DNA of 60,000 bases from Tubulanus polymorphus (Eukaryota > Nemertea > Palaeonemertea > Tubulaniformes > Tubulanidae). The translations under genes and the position numbers were made by a program. The stretch is from NCBI RefSeq assembly GCF_964204645.1, contig NC_134034.1:11281414-11341413 (forward strand), read 5' to 3'. Positions within the stretch are counted from its first letter, which is position 1; the number at the start of each line of letters is the position of its first letter. The notes beneath the pieces were generated by a model. The model was not told the DNA's origin, ran no database searches, and saw only the letters and a program-made list of their open reading frames with translations. Below, piece by piece: positions 11,086-22,700 of this stretch.

Positions 11086-11694
11086 TTCATCGAGATTCTC
11101 AGTGGGTTTCGGCGGAAATTCGAAGAGGTTCGCGGATAAGACCCATCCTAAATATCGCACACGACGAAACCGTCGCGAACAATGGCCAAACCAAACATTA
11201 GAAATCAAACAACAATAGACGTCATTTTGTTCTACTTATTCGACCATGACGTCTGCATCAATTCCAGACACAAACTCCGTTCGCTAAATGTTTATATTAT
11301 TCATAATCTAATTAAGTTTCCCAGATATCTTAGAGAGATGGTTTTCTGTGAATGTTTTCCACGAGTTGTTTTGCCGACGCATTACCCTGACAGCGGTCGG
11401 TCGACCATTTCTCATGAACAGCAGTTACCCCCCGAGCGCCATTTGGGCCCCTGACTAAGAAAAATAATTCTTGAGACCATACTGATGTTAATCATTCCAA
11501 CAACCCATTGATATTTCTATTACCGCTAAGTAGAATTCGGGTTTTGATTTTTTTATTTGCCGTGAAATACTCGTCCCTGATTGTTTGTAGAGTTACCGAT
11601 CAACACGAGCCGGGACCGCCAGATATATCAAATCAAATCAAATATCTGATCGTTGTGATCAATCAGAACGTATCGATTATGGTATCGGAGAACC
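11086..11694. other. Unannotated stretch
   Basis: Open frames of up to 90 codons with no recognisable domain. ATCAGAACGTATCGATTATG (11661-11680) reappears in altered form just after the next microsatellite. Confidence 0.4.
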
Positions 11695-12040
11695 TCTTTC
11701 CTCTCTCCTCTCTCCTCTCTCCTCTCTCCTCTCTCCTCTCTCCTCTCTCCTCTCTCCTCTCTCCTCTCTCCTCTCTCCTCTCTCCTCTCTCCTCTCTCCC
11801 TCTCTCCTCTCTCCTCTCTCCTCTCTCCTCTCTCCTCTCTCCTCTCTCCTCTCTCCTCTCTCCTCTCTCCTCTCTCCTCTCTCCTCTCTCCTCTCCCCTC
11901 TCTCCTCTCTCCTCTCTCCTCTCTCCTCTCTCCTCTCTCCTCTCTCCTCTCTCCCCTCTCCTCTCTCCTCTCTCCTCTCTCCCCTCCCCTCCCCCTCTCC
12001 AATCTCCCCTCTCCCCTCTCCTCTCTCCCCTCTCCTCTCT
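11695..12040. repeat. (CTCTCCT)n microsatellite, about 345 bp
   Basis: A nearly pure heptamer CTCTCCT over most of its length, with a few CTCTCCC and CCCCTCC variants at the right. It creates a spurious 225-codon frame (+) and a 124-codon frame (-). Confidence 0.97.
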
Positions 12041-12330
12041 GATCAGAATGATCAGAACGAATCGATCATTGAATCAGATACCTCTATCCTCTTTCTCTGC
12101 TCTAATTGTCAAGGTTGCTGTACGGATTTTACGCGCCCAGTTCGAGTTCAATCACAGGTTTCGAGACATTGCAAGTAAATATTGATAGCCGCGCCACACA
12201 ACACATGTCAAAACATCTCTCGACGTGTCACATCAGACAGTTACTGATCACCAGATTCGGAAGATAAATAACCTGTAATAGGGATGTTGCACAGGCCGCT
12301 GAAAATATGCTTTTGAATAGGTCGAGAATA

Positions 12331-12706
12331 TGAGAGGGAGGGGGGAGGGAGGGAGTGAAGGTGAGAAGGAAAGAGAGGGAGGGATAGAGAGAGGGAGAGA
12401 GAGAGGGAGAAAGGGAGAGAGGGAGAGAGGGAGAGAGGGAGAGAGGGAGAGAGGGAGAGAGTGAGAGATGGAGAGATGGAGAGAGGGAGAGAGGGAGAGA
12501 GGGAGAGATGGAGAGATGGAGAGATGGAGAGATGGAGAGATGGAGAGATGGAGAGATGGAGAGAGGGAGAGAGGGAGAGAGGGAGAGATGGAGAGATGGA
12601 GAGATGGAGAGATGGAGAGATGGAGAGATGGAGAGATGGAGAGATGGAGAGAGGGAGAGAGGGAGATAGCCGGGGAGAGAGTGAGAGAGGGAGAGAGTGA
12701 GAGAGA
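12331..12706. repeat. (GAGAGGGA)n / (GAGAGATG)n octamer array
   Basis: Octamer units GAGAGGGA and GAGAGATG alternate in blocks over 375 bp, so the array itself has higher-order domains. It produces the 357-codon and 184-codon antisense frames, whose Ser/Leu/Pro repeats are artefacts. Confidence 0.95.
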
Positions 12707-13389
12707 CTAGGGGTGGATGAAATGGAGAGATGCATACGGAATGGAAAGCGGAAATTTGTGCTAGAAGATTTTTGCATTCCATTCCGCTGGTAGAAAATCA
12801 ACCTTTTTCTTCGAGATTCTAAAATATCTTTTGATAAAATCATGTCCACGTCACGCGCTCTTCCCGGTAACGAGTCCGCAGTATACGAGTCGAACGCGGC
12901 GCAACACGACCGACCGATTGACTGTACGCGACCGCCGAGACCACGACGACGTAATTGGAAAGTAATCCATCTCGAACTGTGGCGAACAGAATATCCGGGG
13001 TTCGTCTGCTTCAAAACGAGGTTTATATTGATTAATACGCGTGTCACTCGACCACGAGCAGTAATTTGTCTTCTGCAGCCGCTCGAGAACTTAGTTCCCG
13101 CTAAAAACTTGCTTTTAACTGAAAGGAATTGTCTGCATCCCCTATTTTGTCTTGTTTGAGTTGACAGTTTCCGTGAAACCGGAGATTTCACCTCCCGCCG
13201 TACTGTGCGCAGTGTACGCCCTAAAACGGTCGGATACCAACCACTGTGGCAAATGTGAAGGTCGTCAGTTTTGTGACGGCATTTTTTTCTCGACGAATAC
13301 AACGTCCTTGGCATTTACATTGAAACTGTCACCGAATATTTTGAGTCGTTTTGTGTATAGAGTTGCTAGATATATCTTTAATAGACCGG
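12707..13389. other. Unannotated stretch
   Basis: Open frames at 12842-13406 (+) and the N-terminal part of the 357-codon frame (-) overlap here. The peptides are Arg-rich with no domain I recognise, so I make no gene call. Confidence 0.4.
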
Positions 13390-13530
13390 GGGTTGCACAG
13401 TCATGACTTAGATTTAAGACCAGTCTCAGAGATTGGTTCTATAATCAATCTTACAACTAAATACAAGTCTTATGGGGTTTAAGACCACTTTTGTAGTTGA
13501 GTCCCGACTATGCAACTAGATCCTGCCGGT
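13390..13530. repeat. AGACCAGTCT-family fragment
   Basis: TTTAAGACCAGTCTCAGAG, GGTTCTATAATCAATCTTAC and TTTAAGACCACTTTTGTAG match the 9835-10258 units loosely. Confidence 0.55.
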
Positions 13531-14964
13531 CCCAAGTCTAGGTGTCCTCAAACTCAAAACTAACGAGCAGCGAAGGTCCAAAGGTTTCGGTTTTCGAATG
13601 TTTTTAAGTTTTTATCATGACAATGTCAAAGACACACCTTCTAAACCGTGCTCAGGTTCTCTAACCCTGGCCACAAAACCTGTCGGAGAAAATGTAAAAT
13701 TCTATGCGCTCAGAAACCGCCGTAGAAAAGAATGCAAGCATCACACTTAGAATACAAAAAAGACATGGTTTTTATTTTAGTTGTAAGTTATTCAACGTTG
13801 CGACTAATAGTCATCTGAAATGAAGCCTAATGCAACATTTCGGATTTCCTTTTAAAGGCGTGTAGGGATTTCACATAATTTCTATAAAACAAACGGATTC
13901 GGAGTGTTTCATCGTCAGTGGGTCACCGGAGATTAGAATTTTTTGACGCGATATTTTCAACCACGGCGAGAAGCGAGTACATAGCACATTCCGGTCACGT
14001 GTCACTTCCTGTGCGGTGTATTATGATGTCGTCTGTCGAATGCGACACGATCATCGTACGCAATTATTTCATGAAAACATTACGAGCCGCGATCAGAACG
14101 CGTGTCGACAAATATTACTGATAGGAAAATAGGTTGACAGCCTCCTTAAAAATATATCACCTACAAATTGGAAGCCGGGTTGAAGTATCCTCAATCGCTG
14201 CCAGTAGTGGTTAACCGTAATATTTGGATAGGGATTATTGGACGGACAATTAGTGTTACCCTCCTTGTCACGCACTGTCAATACATGACTAGAACGTATT
14301 ACCGATCGAACAGTTTAGTTAGCGCAGGGGGGGGGGGGTTACCCAGCCCTCTAGAATTAAGACCCGGCACTACGATTGGTGAAGTCAAAAGGGATTTGTG
14401 AAGGCGGCCATCTTGTTCCAACCGGAAGTGAAGAATGCAATGGTCCAATAGAAATAGGTTTATCAAAACAACACAATAATATTATATAAATTAGATCCAG
14501 AAACATCTTTTCCAAGTGAAGGTAACATTCACTCGCTTCTTGGTCATAGTAACTCGCCACCTGGTGACGGTTATTCACCTCTTTTTAATTGTTTCACAGC
14601 GAGTATTTTTTCATCGTCTCATCCAATTCTCTCCGATTCTCGCGATATTTCGTGTGAATCTGCGCGTAATTACGTATTTTCACATCGAACACCGTCGCGT
14701 CGTATCCCGCATGCTGCAGGTTTACAGAATCGACGAGTTTTTACACGTTTCAGGTCACTCGGCAATTGGCTCCTAATTTATTTGCAGCGTACTTTTTCTA
14801 TCCACTCTATCCACTCTATCCACTCTATCCACTCTCCCCACTGTCGCTTCACGCCATCAATGAACTCGATCTCAGTCAGTGATTAGTTGCAGTTGTTGTT
14901 ATGCAATGGCGTTAGTTTCTCTTCTCATTTACGTGGATCTTGGTTCTGAGCTCATTCATGGTTG
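13531..14964. other. Unannotated stretch with a short 10-bp repeat
   Basis: A poly-G run sits at about 14327-14338 and TATCCACTC is repeated four times at 14799-14835. GGCGGCCATCTTG (14403-14415) is a YY1-like word. No gene is supported. Confidence 0.45.
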
Positions 14965-15330
14965 TTTTAAGGACCGGATTCTCAATCAAACAGTTCCACA
15001 GTTCAACACCGGTTCCACATTTCCACAGTTCAGAACCTGGCTCCCCATTTCCACTTACCCATAGGTCAACACTGGCTCCACGTTTCCACAATTCAGAACC
15101 ATGCACGTTTCCACAGTTTAGGACCGGATCAATTAGTTCCTCAGTTCAACGCCGATTATGCGTTGCTATCTGTTCAGAACCGGGTTTCACAGTTTATTGA
15201 CCCGTTCCACAGCCCGTGTTTACGTTACAATATAGTTACATTAGTTCAGTCAGAAATCTTAAACCGGGTCTATAGGTCTTGTATATACGCCTGAAGCCAG
15301 TTCCACAGTTCTGGACCCAGATCCAAGTTT
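14965..15330. repeat. TTTCCACAGTTCAGAACC-type diverged array
   Basis: CCACAGTTC or CCACATTTCC-type words with AGAACC or GGACCGG spacers occur about ten times at 25-40 bp spacing. The core TTCCACAGTT is the reverse complement of AACTGTGGAA in the 19698-20010 array and matches the arms at 21314-21427. Confidence 0.7.
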
Positions 15331-16340
15331 CAGATTTGAAATATGACTCTAAACATTGAAGAGAAACATCGAAAAGCTTAACGCTACAGCTTCAAACTGT
15401 GGAACTGTATTCTGCTGCTGACATTTTCAAAATTCTACAGTCAAATTTCCACGCTATCCTATTGTGTTATTCAGCAGCGGATATCCTGCGTTTATCGATC
15501 GACACACAGTTCCTTAGAGGCTTCCGTGACGATTTCAGTCAATATTAATTAAAACAGGGACTCGAGAAATTGTTGTTGTTAGCAAAACATGACTTAAAGA
15601 GTCCTCGAACTGTAAACCCGTTCACAATCGTGTTGTGTATCAATGCGCGCGCACGTATCATCGCCGCTAACCAGTAACCGAATAACGCCTGTAATCAACG
15701 CGTCTTCCTACGCCGTCGCGTGTAGTTACGCTATCGTCAGCAATAGTCAATCACGGTTCCTGAGTCTCTCGCCAGTTCAAGACGGTGGTACCGCGCGTCG
15801 CGTATTCAACAGTGTGGCAGACACGCCGTCGTTACAGGTTCATCTGGACACGATTAATACTCCTGAGTGGACGTAAATTCAAAAACTTCAAAACGCCTGC
15901 GTCGAAAGAAAACTATCACTGGAACGTCGACAACAGCGACAAGCTGGTCAAAACAAGAAATATCGTTGATTGAGAAAACTTTTCTCAAAAACTTCTTTAC
16001 TTACCGATAAACTGTTCATTTCGCGAGCTATGTTACTGCGTCACTGTGTTTCTTAAACGAACGGCTGAAATTGTGAACGAAATATTCTGAGATAATTGAA
16101 TTTTCAAACTTTTCCGTTCGATTCTTCAAGTCGGATTTTCTCTCGTTCTGCCGACTGGCGATCACGTGTCTTTCGTCGGTGTTCTCGTGACCGGAAATTA
16201 ATTCGCAGACTACCGAAATTAATTAGACTCCGGAGATACGATCTACTGAAAATTAAACTCGCTATATTTCTTGCGTATCGCGTCGCAACGAATGGGATAA
16301 ACTTATTTCGACTTGTCATGAGTTTGACGGTTAACGAGAC
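15331..16340 (+). other. Region upstream of the receptor start: 5' UTR/promoter, undefined
   Basis: About 1 kb without a recognisable repeat. It must contain the transcript leader if exon 1 is the first exon, but I see no convincing TATA box or initiator. Open frames at 15643-15876 and 15785-15973 look like chance: no domain or sensible splice sites. Confidence 0.35.
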
Positions 16341-16704
16341 ATGGCGAAATTCGAGGAAGTTTTGAAAGTTTTTCTGGTCCTGTCGACGGGGATTCTAGGC
16401 GCGAATTGCGCGGCCTTGAACTCGAATTCATCCGTTAGAATATCCGAGCTAGATCCGGGACTAGGATTGACTCGAGCGGACGGTGTTCCGCCGATAAATC
16501 GGCGCGCGCAGCGAGACTCACCCTCGTTATCGTCGTCGTCGTCTGCCACGAACGGGAATAATTACGACGACGAGCGACCCCTAGCGGCGGTCGTCGAAAA
16601 CTCGACCGTCCCGACGCCCGTCGCCGTCGTACGGAAAACGACGACGTCGTTGAATTGCGACGAGAAAACGCGTCAGATCTCGGAGGAAATACGCCGTAAA
16701 CTAG
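16341..16704 (+). CDS. CRHR: CRF/DH44 receptor exon 1: start, signal peptide, first Cys
   Basis: The ATG at 16341 sits in a good context (GACATGG). An in-frame TAA at 16332-16334 lies nine bases upstream, so no longer N-terminus is possible within this exon. The peptide begins MAKFEEVLKVFLVLSTGILG, a short charged start followed by a hydrophobic core, and cleavage is likely near ANC-AAL. Residues 24-105 are low in complexity, with a Ser run, acidic residues and possible N-glycosylation sites. C106 (SLNC) should be the first ligand-domain cysteine. The frame continues to 16704, where CTAG/GTAAGA is a strong donor after phase 1. Reading on only reaches a stop at 16751. The partner acceptor is 33 kb away. 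Confidence 0.88.
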
Positions 16705-19700
16705 GTAAGACATTCCGCCCTCCTCCTACAGAATCTATATACTTACGTTAGATTAGAGATTGATTGATTGTTTGTAAAAAAAAACACGATTGAATTAATA
16801 TCGTACTCTTCATCGCTCCCCACATCCTCCCCTTTCTCTCGTTCCCCATCACCCTCTCCCTTTCCCTCGCTCGCCATCACCCTTTCCCTTTGTCTCGCTC
16901 CCCCACCATGCTCCCCCTCTCCCTTTTCTTACTACCCATGAACATTTCCCCTTCTCTCGCTCCCCTTTTTTTACAGCCAGCTCTCATCTCTCCCTCTCTC
17001 CCTCTCTCCCTCTCTCCCTCTCTCCCTCTCCCCCTCTCCCTCTCTCCCTCTCTCCCTCTCTCCCTCTCCCCTCTCTCTCTCTCCCTCTCTCCCTCTCTCC
17101 CTCTCTCCCTCTCTCCCTCTCTCCCTCTCTCCCTCTCCCCTCTCTCCCTCTCCCTCTCTCCCTCTCTCCCTCTCTCCCTCTCTCCCTCTCTCCCTCTCCC
17201 CTCTCTCCCTCTCCCTCTCTCCCTCTCTCCCTCGCTCCCTCTCTCCCTCTCCCCTCTCTCCCTCTCTCCCTCTCCCCTCTCTCCCTCTCCCCTCTCTCCC
17301 TCTCTCCCTCTTACTGTGTATCCGTTGTAACTGGGGACGTGATGCATTACGATACAAACATCCAAACATATCGTGACGTAATGATAGATGGTATTTAGCG
17401 AAAAACGAAAATTCGGAACTTTGAATAGATTTCAAATTGAACGGATTGTCAACGTTTCGATATTTTCAGCGTCGTGATTGTGGGGCGTATTTAACTCCGA
17501 GACTTTCATTGCGCGAGATTCCACCTCAATATGTGATTGTATTACGTACACATACGTATCATCGTCGCTCTCGAGATGATTAAGCCTCGTATCGTTTTAT
17601 ATATATAAACACCCCACAATATGTCTTTAACGAGGGAAAAAATTGAGCGTTATATATAAAAACCCCACAAGATGAGGAAACAATCGAGTGAAACATAAAT
17701 AAACTGCAGATTAATTCTGCCGTTGGTGTCATAAAAACAATCTGACAGTATTCATTATAGCGCGGCGGCGGTGGCGGCTCGCCTCCACACTAACGAAACC
17801 ATCGCACATTCAACATGTAATATTACAACAATTCTCAGTGGTTGAGATGCGTGTAAACTCATGCATTAGTCAGTGCAGAGTGTTACTGCTATACAACAGT
17901 TCGCCACTTAATATGATTTTAATTTCGAGTTTAGAGTCTACATGACGGCAAAGTGACGAGTATAGGCCTTCATACTGATACTCAGTGATACTCAGTGATA
18001 CTGGCTGATACTCATTGATACACCGTGAAACTCAGTGATACTGACTGATACTCAGTGATACACAGTGAAACTCAGTGATACTGACTGATACTCAGTGATA
18101 CTGACTGATACTCAGTGATACTGACTGATACTCAGTGATACTGGCTGATACTCATTGATACACAGTGAAACTCAGTGATACTGACTGATACTCAGAGATA
18201 CAGTAAATAAACACTCTCTCTTTGAGACTAAATATACGACATCATGGCAGGACAGAGTCAAACGCGTTTGTGGGCTCAACGAAAATTGCATATTCATTTC
18301 AGATTCAGTCATTCGCCGACGACCAGTTCCTCACTTTCCAGGGTAGAAGTCGCGCTGCTGAAATCGCAGTTTTCTTTTTTACAAAAAAATGTCGACAAAT
18401 TCTGCTTAGCACACACACTGTAGCTATTTGTGGCAACATTTCACAATGCACTTTTCCTTTGCGGCAAAAGTCGGCAAAAATCTGCAAGTCAAACAACGGT
18501 TAGTTACTAATGACAGCACTTGACTTCTCCCGGCTTCGTTTGTTAATGAATGTATCTACTCTCGTGTCGCAGGTCCGGTGAGGGAAAAGAGGGAGCCGGA
18601 CGTATGTATATAGGGTACAAAAGGAACTTCACTTAAACTTAAGTTGAGAGTACTTCCCGCGGAAGTACCGCAGTACCGATAACTACAAAATGCCTCTAGA
18701 ATTTATCGGGTCAAAGCGTCAAATCGTCAATTACCTGATTGCAATTAGTTGATTACTGACATTTGGAGGATTTTTTAGGATATTAAACTCTTGATTTGTA
18801 CGGTTTCGTTTACTTTGTGGGAGAAAGGGAAGGTCGGGTTTATTGCTGTACGTGTGTGGAGAAACTGCGGTTTGATCTGGGCAAAATTGGTCCATTTACG
18901 CGTAATTATCGAGTTCTATATCCATCTCTCTCCCCTCTCTCCCACTCCCCCTCTCTCCCCACTCTCCCTCTCACTGTCAGCCTCTCCCTCTCACTGTCAG
19001 CCTCTCCCTCTCACTGTCAGCCTCTCCCTCTCACTGTCAGCCTCTCCCTCTCACTGTCAGCCTCTCCCTCTCACTGTCAGCCTCTCCCTCTCACTGTCAG
19101 CCTCTCCCTCTCACTGTCAGCCTCTCCCGCTCACTGTCAGCCTCTCCCTCTCACTATCAGCCTCTCCCTCTCACTGTTAGCCTCTCCCTCTCACTGTCAG
19201 CCTCTCCCTCTCACTGTCAGCCTCTCCCTCTCACTGTCAGCCTCTCCCTCTCACTGTCAGCCTCTCCCTCTCACTGTCAGCCTCTCCCTCTCACTGTCAG
19301 CCTCTCCCTCTCCTGCCTCACCAACCTCTTTTCTCGCGTACAACGCTCAGCCATATAGAATAGATATACACACAATTGGAGAACCGCAAATCATATCAAT
19401 TCGCATTGAATTACATGTATTTAGCCGCGACTGGCGCTTAGCTTATAGGATTTACGGTCTCTGGATTATTTACTGGCACCTATATGCCCCTAATCTGCCC
19501 CGTTATTGCAGATTAAACTACCTATTTTTTGACGTGCGTGTCCCTAGGTGAAAATGAATTAGTCGGGTTCACAGTCGGTCTATTGGAAAAAATGGAATAT
19601 CATAATAAGCGGTGTAGGGTGGCGATAGTGATATCAGACAAAAATGATCTGTTTTTGGAATTTTATTTCCGGATTTCTACATTAAATTAAATCCATTATA

Positions 19701-22700
19701 ACTTTGGAACTGGGCTGAGAGACAAATTAGACCTACACAACTGTGGAACTGGATCCAGAGACAAATTAAACCCACACAAATGTGGAACTGGGTTCAGAGA
19801 CAAATTGAACCTACACAACTGTGGAACTGGGTTCGGAGTCAAATTGAACCCACAAAACGGTGGACCTGGGCCCAGAGGCAAATCAAACCCGCACAATTAT
19901 GGAACTGGGTTCAGAGACAAATTAAACCCACACAACAGTGGAACCGGGTTCTGAGTAAAATAAAACTCGCTTATCGAACCGGGTCCAGAGGACCCTCACA
20001 ACTGTGGAACTGCATTAAGAAACAAACGAAATGCACACCGCAAATCGTCCAGAGTTCCACAGTAATGTGGGTTTGATTTGGCCCAGTTCTATACGAACTG
20101 TATGTCCAGCTATTTTGTAATGCAATATTCACCAAGCAGAAGCTTTTAGCGATACCTGATAAATCATCGTATGCGTTCTATAACTAATACGAAACCCCGA
20201 TAAAAATAGTAATGATAATAATAATGATAGTAATAAAAGAAATATATAATCATGATAATTATTATCATAATTATAATGATAATAATCATAGCGCGCGCGC
20301 TGCGATGTTTATAGGCGACAAGTCAATCCAAGCCAGTCATCGTTCGGTATCTCGTTTTTTTCATTAAGTTCTCCACGCGGCGCAGTTTATGACATTGTCA
20401 TCTATACGCGCGTTTAATAGTTATCTTATTTATCGCAGCGATAAACTCGAGGCGCCACCGCCGCCACCGCCGTCTGCCGTATTCAGATAATCATATTCTT
20501 AACATCATCGACAACAACACATTATAACGTATTGAGACATTTTTTCTTCGGGAAAATTTGTATAGAAGTGATAATCGTTGACGAACTCGGAAATCGGGTC
20601 TCCCGTATAAAGCTGAATGGAATGCAAGACCACAGCCCTGCCGGCCCTAGAAGCAGCACAAACCCAGCTCGGTGCCCCTGGAACCCTCAGTCCATCACAA
20701 GCAGGACTCGAACGCGGGTCGTTCACATGTTTGTTATGATCTTTCAACATGCCACTGACTCGTAGTGACTGTTTAAGTTTGTTAGTTAGTCAGGTCAGTG
20801 TGGTGACCACTTACCGGTCGCTGTGGTGGCGACCAGTCAGATGTGGTGGCGACCAGTCAGATGTGGTGGCGACCAGTCAGATGTAGTGGCGACCAGTCAG
20901 ATGTGGTGGCGACCAGTCAGATGTGGTGGCGACCAGTCAGATGTGGTGGCGACCAGTCAGATGAGGTGGCGACCAGTCAGATGTGGTGGCGACCAGTCAG
21001 ATGTAGTGGCGACCAGTCAGATGTGGTGGTGACCAGTCAGATGAGGTGGCGACCAGTCAGATGTAGTGGCGACCAGTCAGATGTGGTGGCGACCAGTCAG
21101 ATGTGGTGGCGACCAGTCAGATGTGGTGGCGACCAGTCAGATGTGGTGGCGACCAGTCAGATGTAGTGGCTCGAATCAGTCACCATTCTCTGATTACAAG
21201 ATTTTCATCGTTGTTGAATTCTAAAAATTCTACCCTAAACTGCAGCTCTTCCTGCTGTAAAACAAATTACTCCCAAATCTAACCCTAAAGTTGGGCTCGA
21301 CCCATGCAACCTCCTGGACCCAGTTCCACAGTCGTGAGTTAGAGTTAACTCTGAGTTAAAGTTAGTTCATTTTCAATGAGTTAACCCAGAGTCAAATCTT
21401 AACTCAGAACTGTGGAACTGGACCCAGCATGCTAGCTGAGCTTGCTAACCACTAGACCATAGAACTGTTGTATTTGACAGCGCTTCGAGGTTTGTATGTT
21501 GAAGGTGGTGGCCAGTCAGGGCAAACTTCGGTTTTCGTAGCTAGTCGACTAGTGGTCGGAACTAATAACCGAACACACTTTAGTTCGGTGTTAACGTATT
21601 TCAAAGTGTCGGCCATCTTAAAACCTTGGTACGAACTACAGCGACCGTGCTCAAAATGCATGGTCGACCATTTCCGGACAATAGTTCCGACTAACAGACA
21701 TTCGGTTTCATCTAGTTCGACTATAGTCGACTTACTCCGATAACCGAAGTTCGCCCGGTTGTGGTGGCGACATTAGTTGACTTGTCAGCTATGGTGACTA
21801 TTCACTAACCGTCAATGCCAGATTGACCTCAATGTTTTCTAGATTTCAAATTCGGTAAAACATCTTTATTTAAAAGAATACGGGATGCATGTCGGGTTGT
21901 AGGCGGTTTGTTCGCGAAGCAATGGACGAATCCCTCGTTAGCCGACAGACTGTTTCCGTGTACACACATCTTGCTCTATCTGTCGTGACCGTGTATTTTG
22001 ATTTTTATACCGCGCCGACAACTTGAAATTCCTCCTTCGCGACGGAAAGCGTGATCGTTATCGTCTGCGGCTATAGTCGATCGAATTCTCTCGAATTCCC
22101 AACAGGTTAACGATCTCTGCAATCAGTGCGAGCGAATTTATATCACCTCGGAGGGCGCGCTATCCTCGACAACACCGCCAGTAAAACCGGTAAAACCAGT
22201 AAATTCTGACGTTTAATTTTCTCCGCCCTCGCGACACATGTGCGCGGTATTACGTGAAATATCTACTCCCGTGCGCCGAACCTCCGCCGTCGCCGTCGTA
22301 CGGGGACCATAAAACATCCACAGCAGCCACCGACGACACGAGACGAACTGACTGTCGTTAAAGTACAGTAATTAATTCCTAACAATCCAGTAAATCTTGG
22401 TGAATTCTTCCCGAGAGACGCGAGCCGAGCTTTTAGTTCGGGCGATAGCAATGATAATATTGTGGATTTGTGTTTAATTCGGAGAATAACAAAGCTGTTC
22501 GTTGCGGATCGGAACGGGCCTGCCAACCTGTGAAAAATGTTACCACGAAAAAGTTGATCTTCATTGAAATATGTGATAAAAAAATGTTCGAATTAATCAT
22601 TGGAACAGGGAACAGGGCTTGGAACGGTTATCAGGAGCAAGTTGATTTTCATATTAATATGAAAACAATTTTTCAAATCAATCAGTAATTAACAGTAAGA

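Noticed and set aside
11508-12185. 225-codon frame of Ser-Pro-Leu repeats
   Set aside because: It is the (CTCTCCT)n microsatellite. A period of 7 keeps all frames open.
12241-13314. 357-codon antisense open frame, the longest in the window
   Set aside because: Its C-terminal half is the GA octamer array read as Ser/Leu/Pro repeats. The rest is Arg-rich with no domain and no splice or start support.
18796-19551. 251-codon frame with repeated Leu-Thr-Val-Ser
   Set aside because: Translation of the 20-bp minisatellite; the flanks show no coding signal.
20822-21171. CRISPR-like regular array of 20-bp units
   Set aside because: There are no variable spacers between the repeats, and the genome is eukaryotic. 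It is a plain minisatellite.
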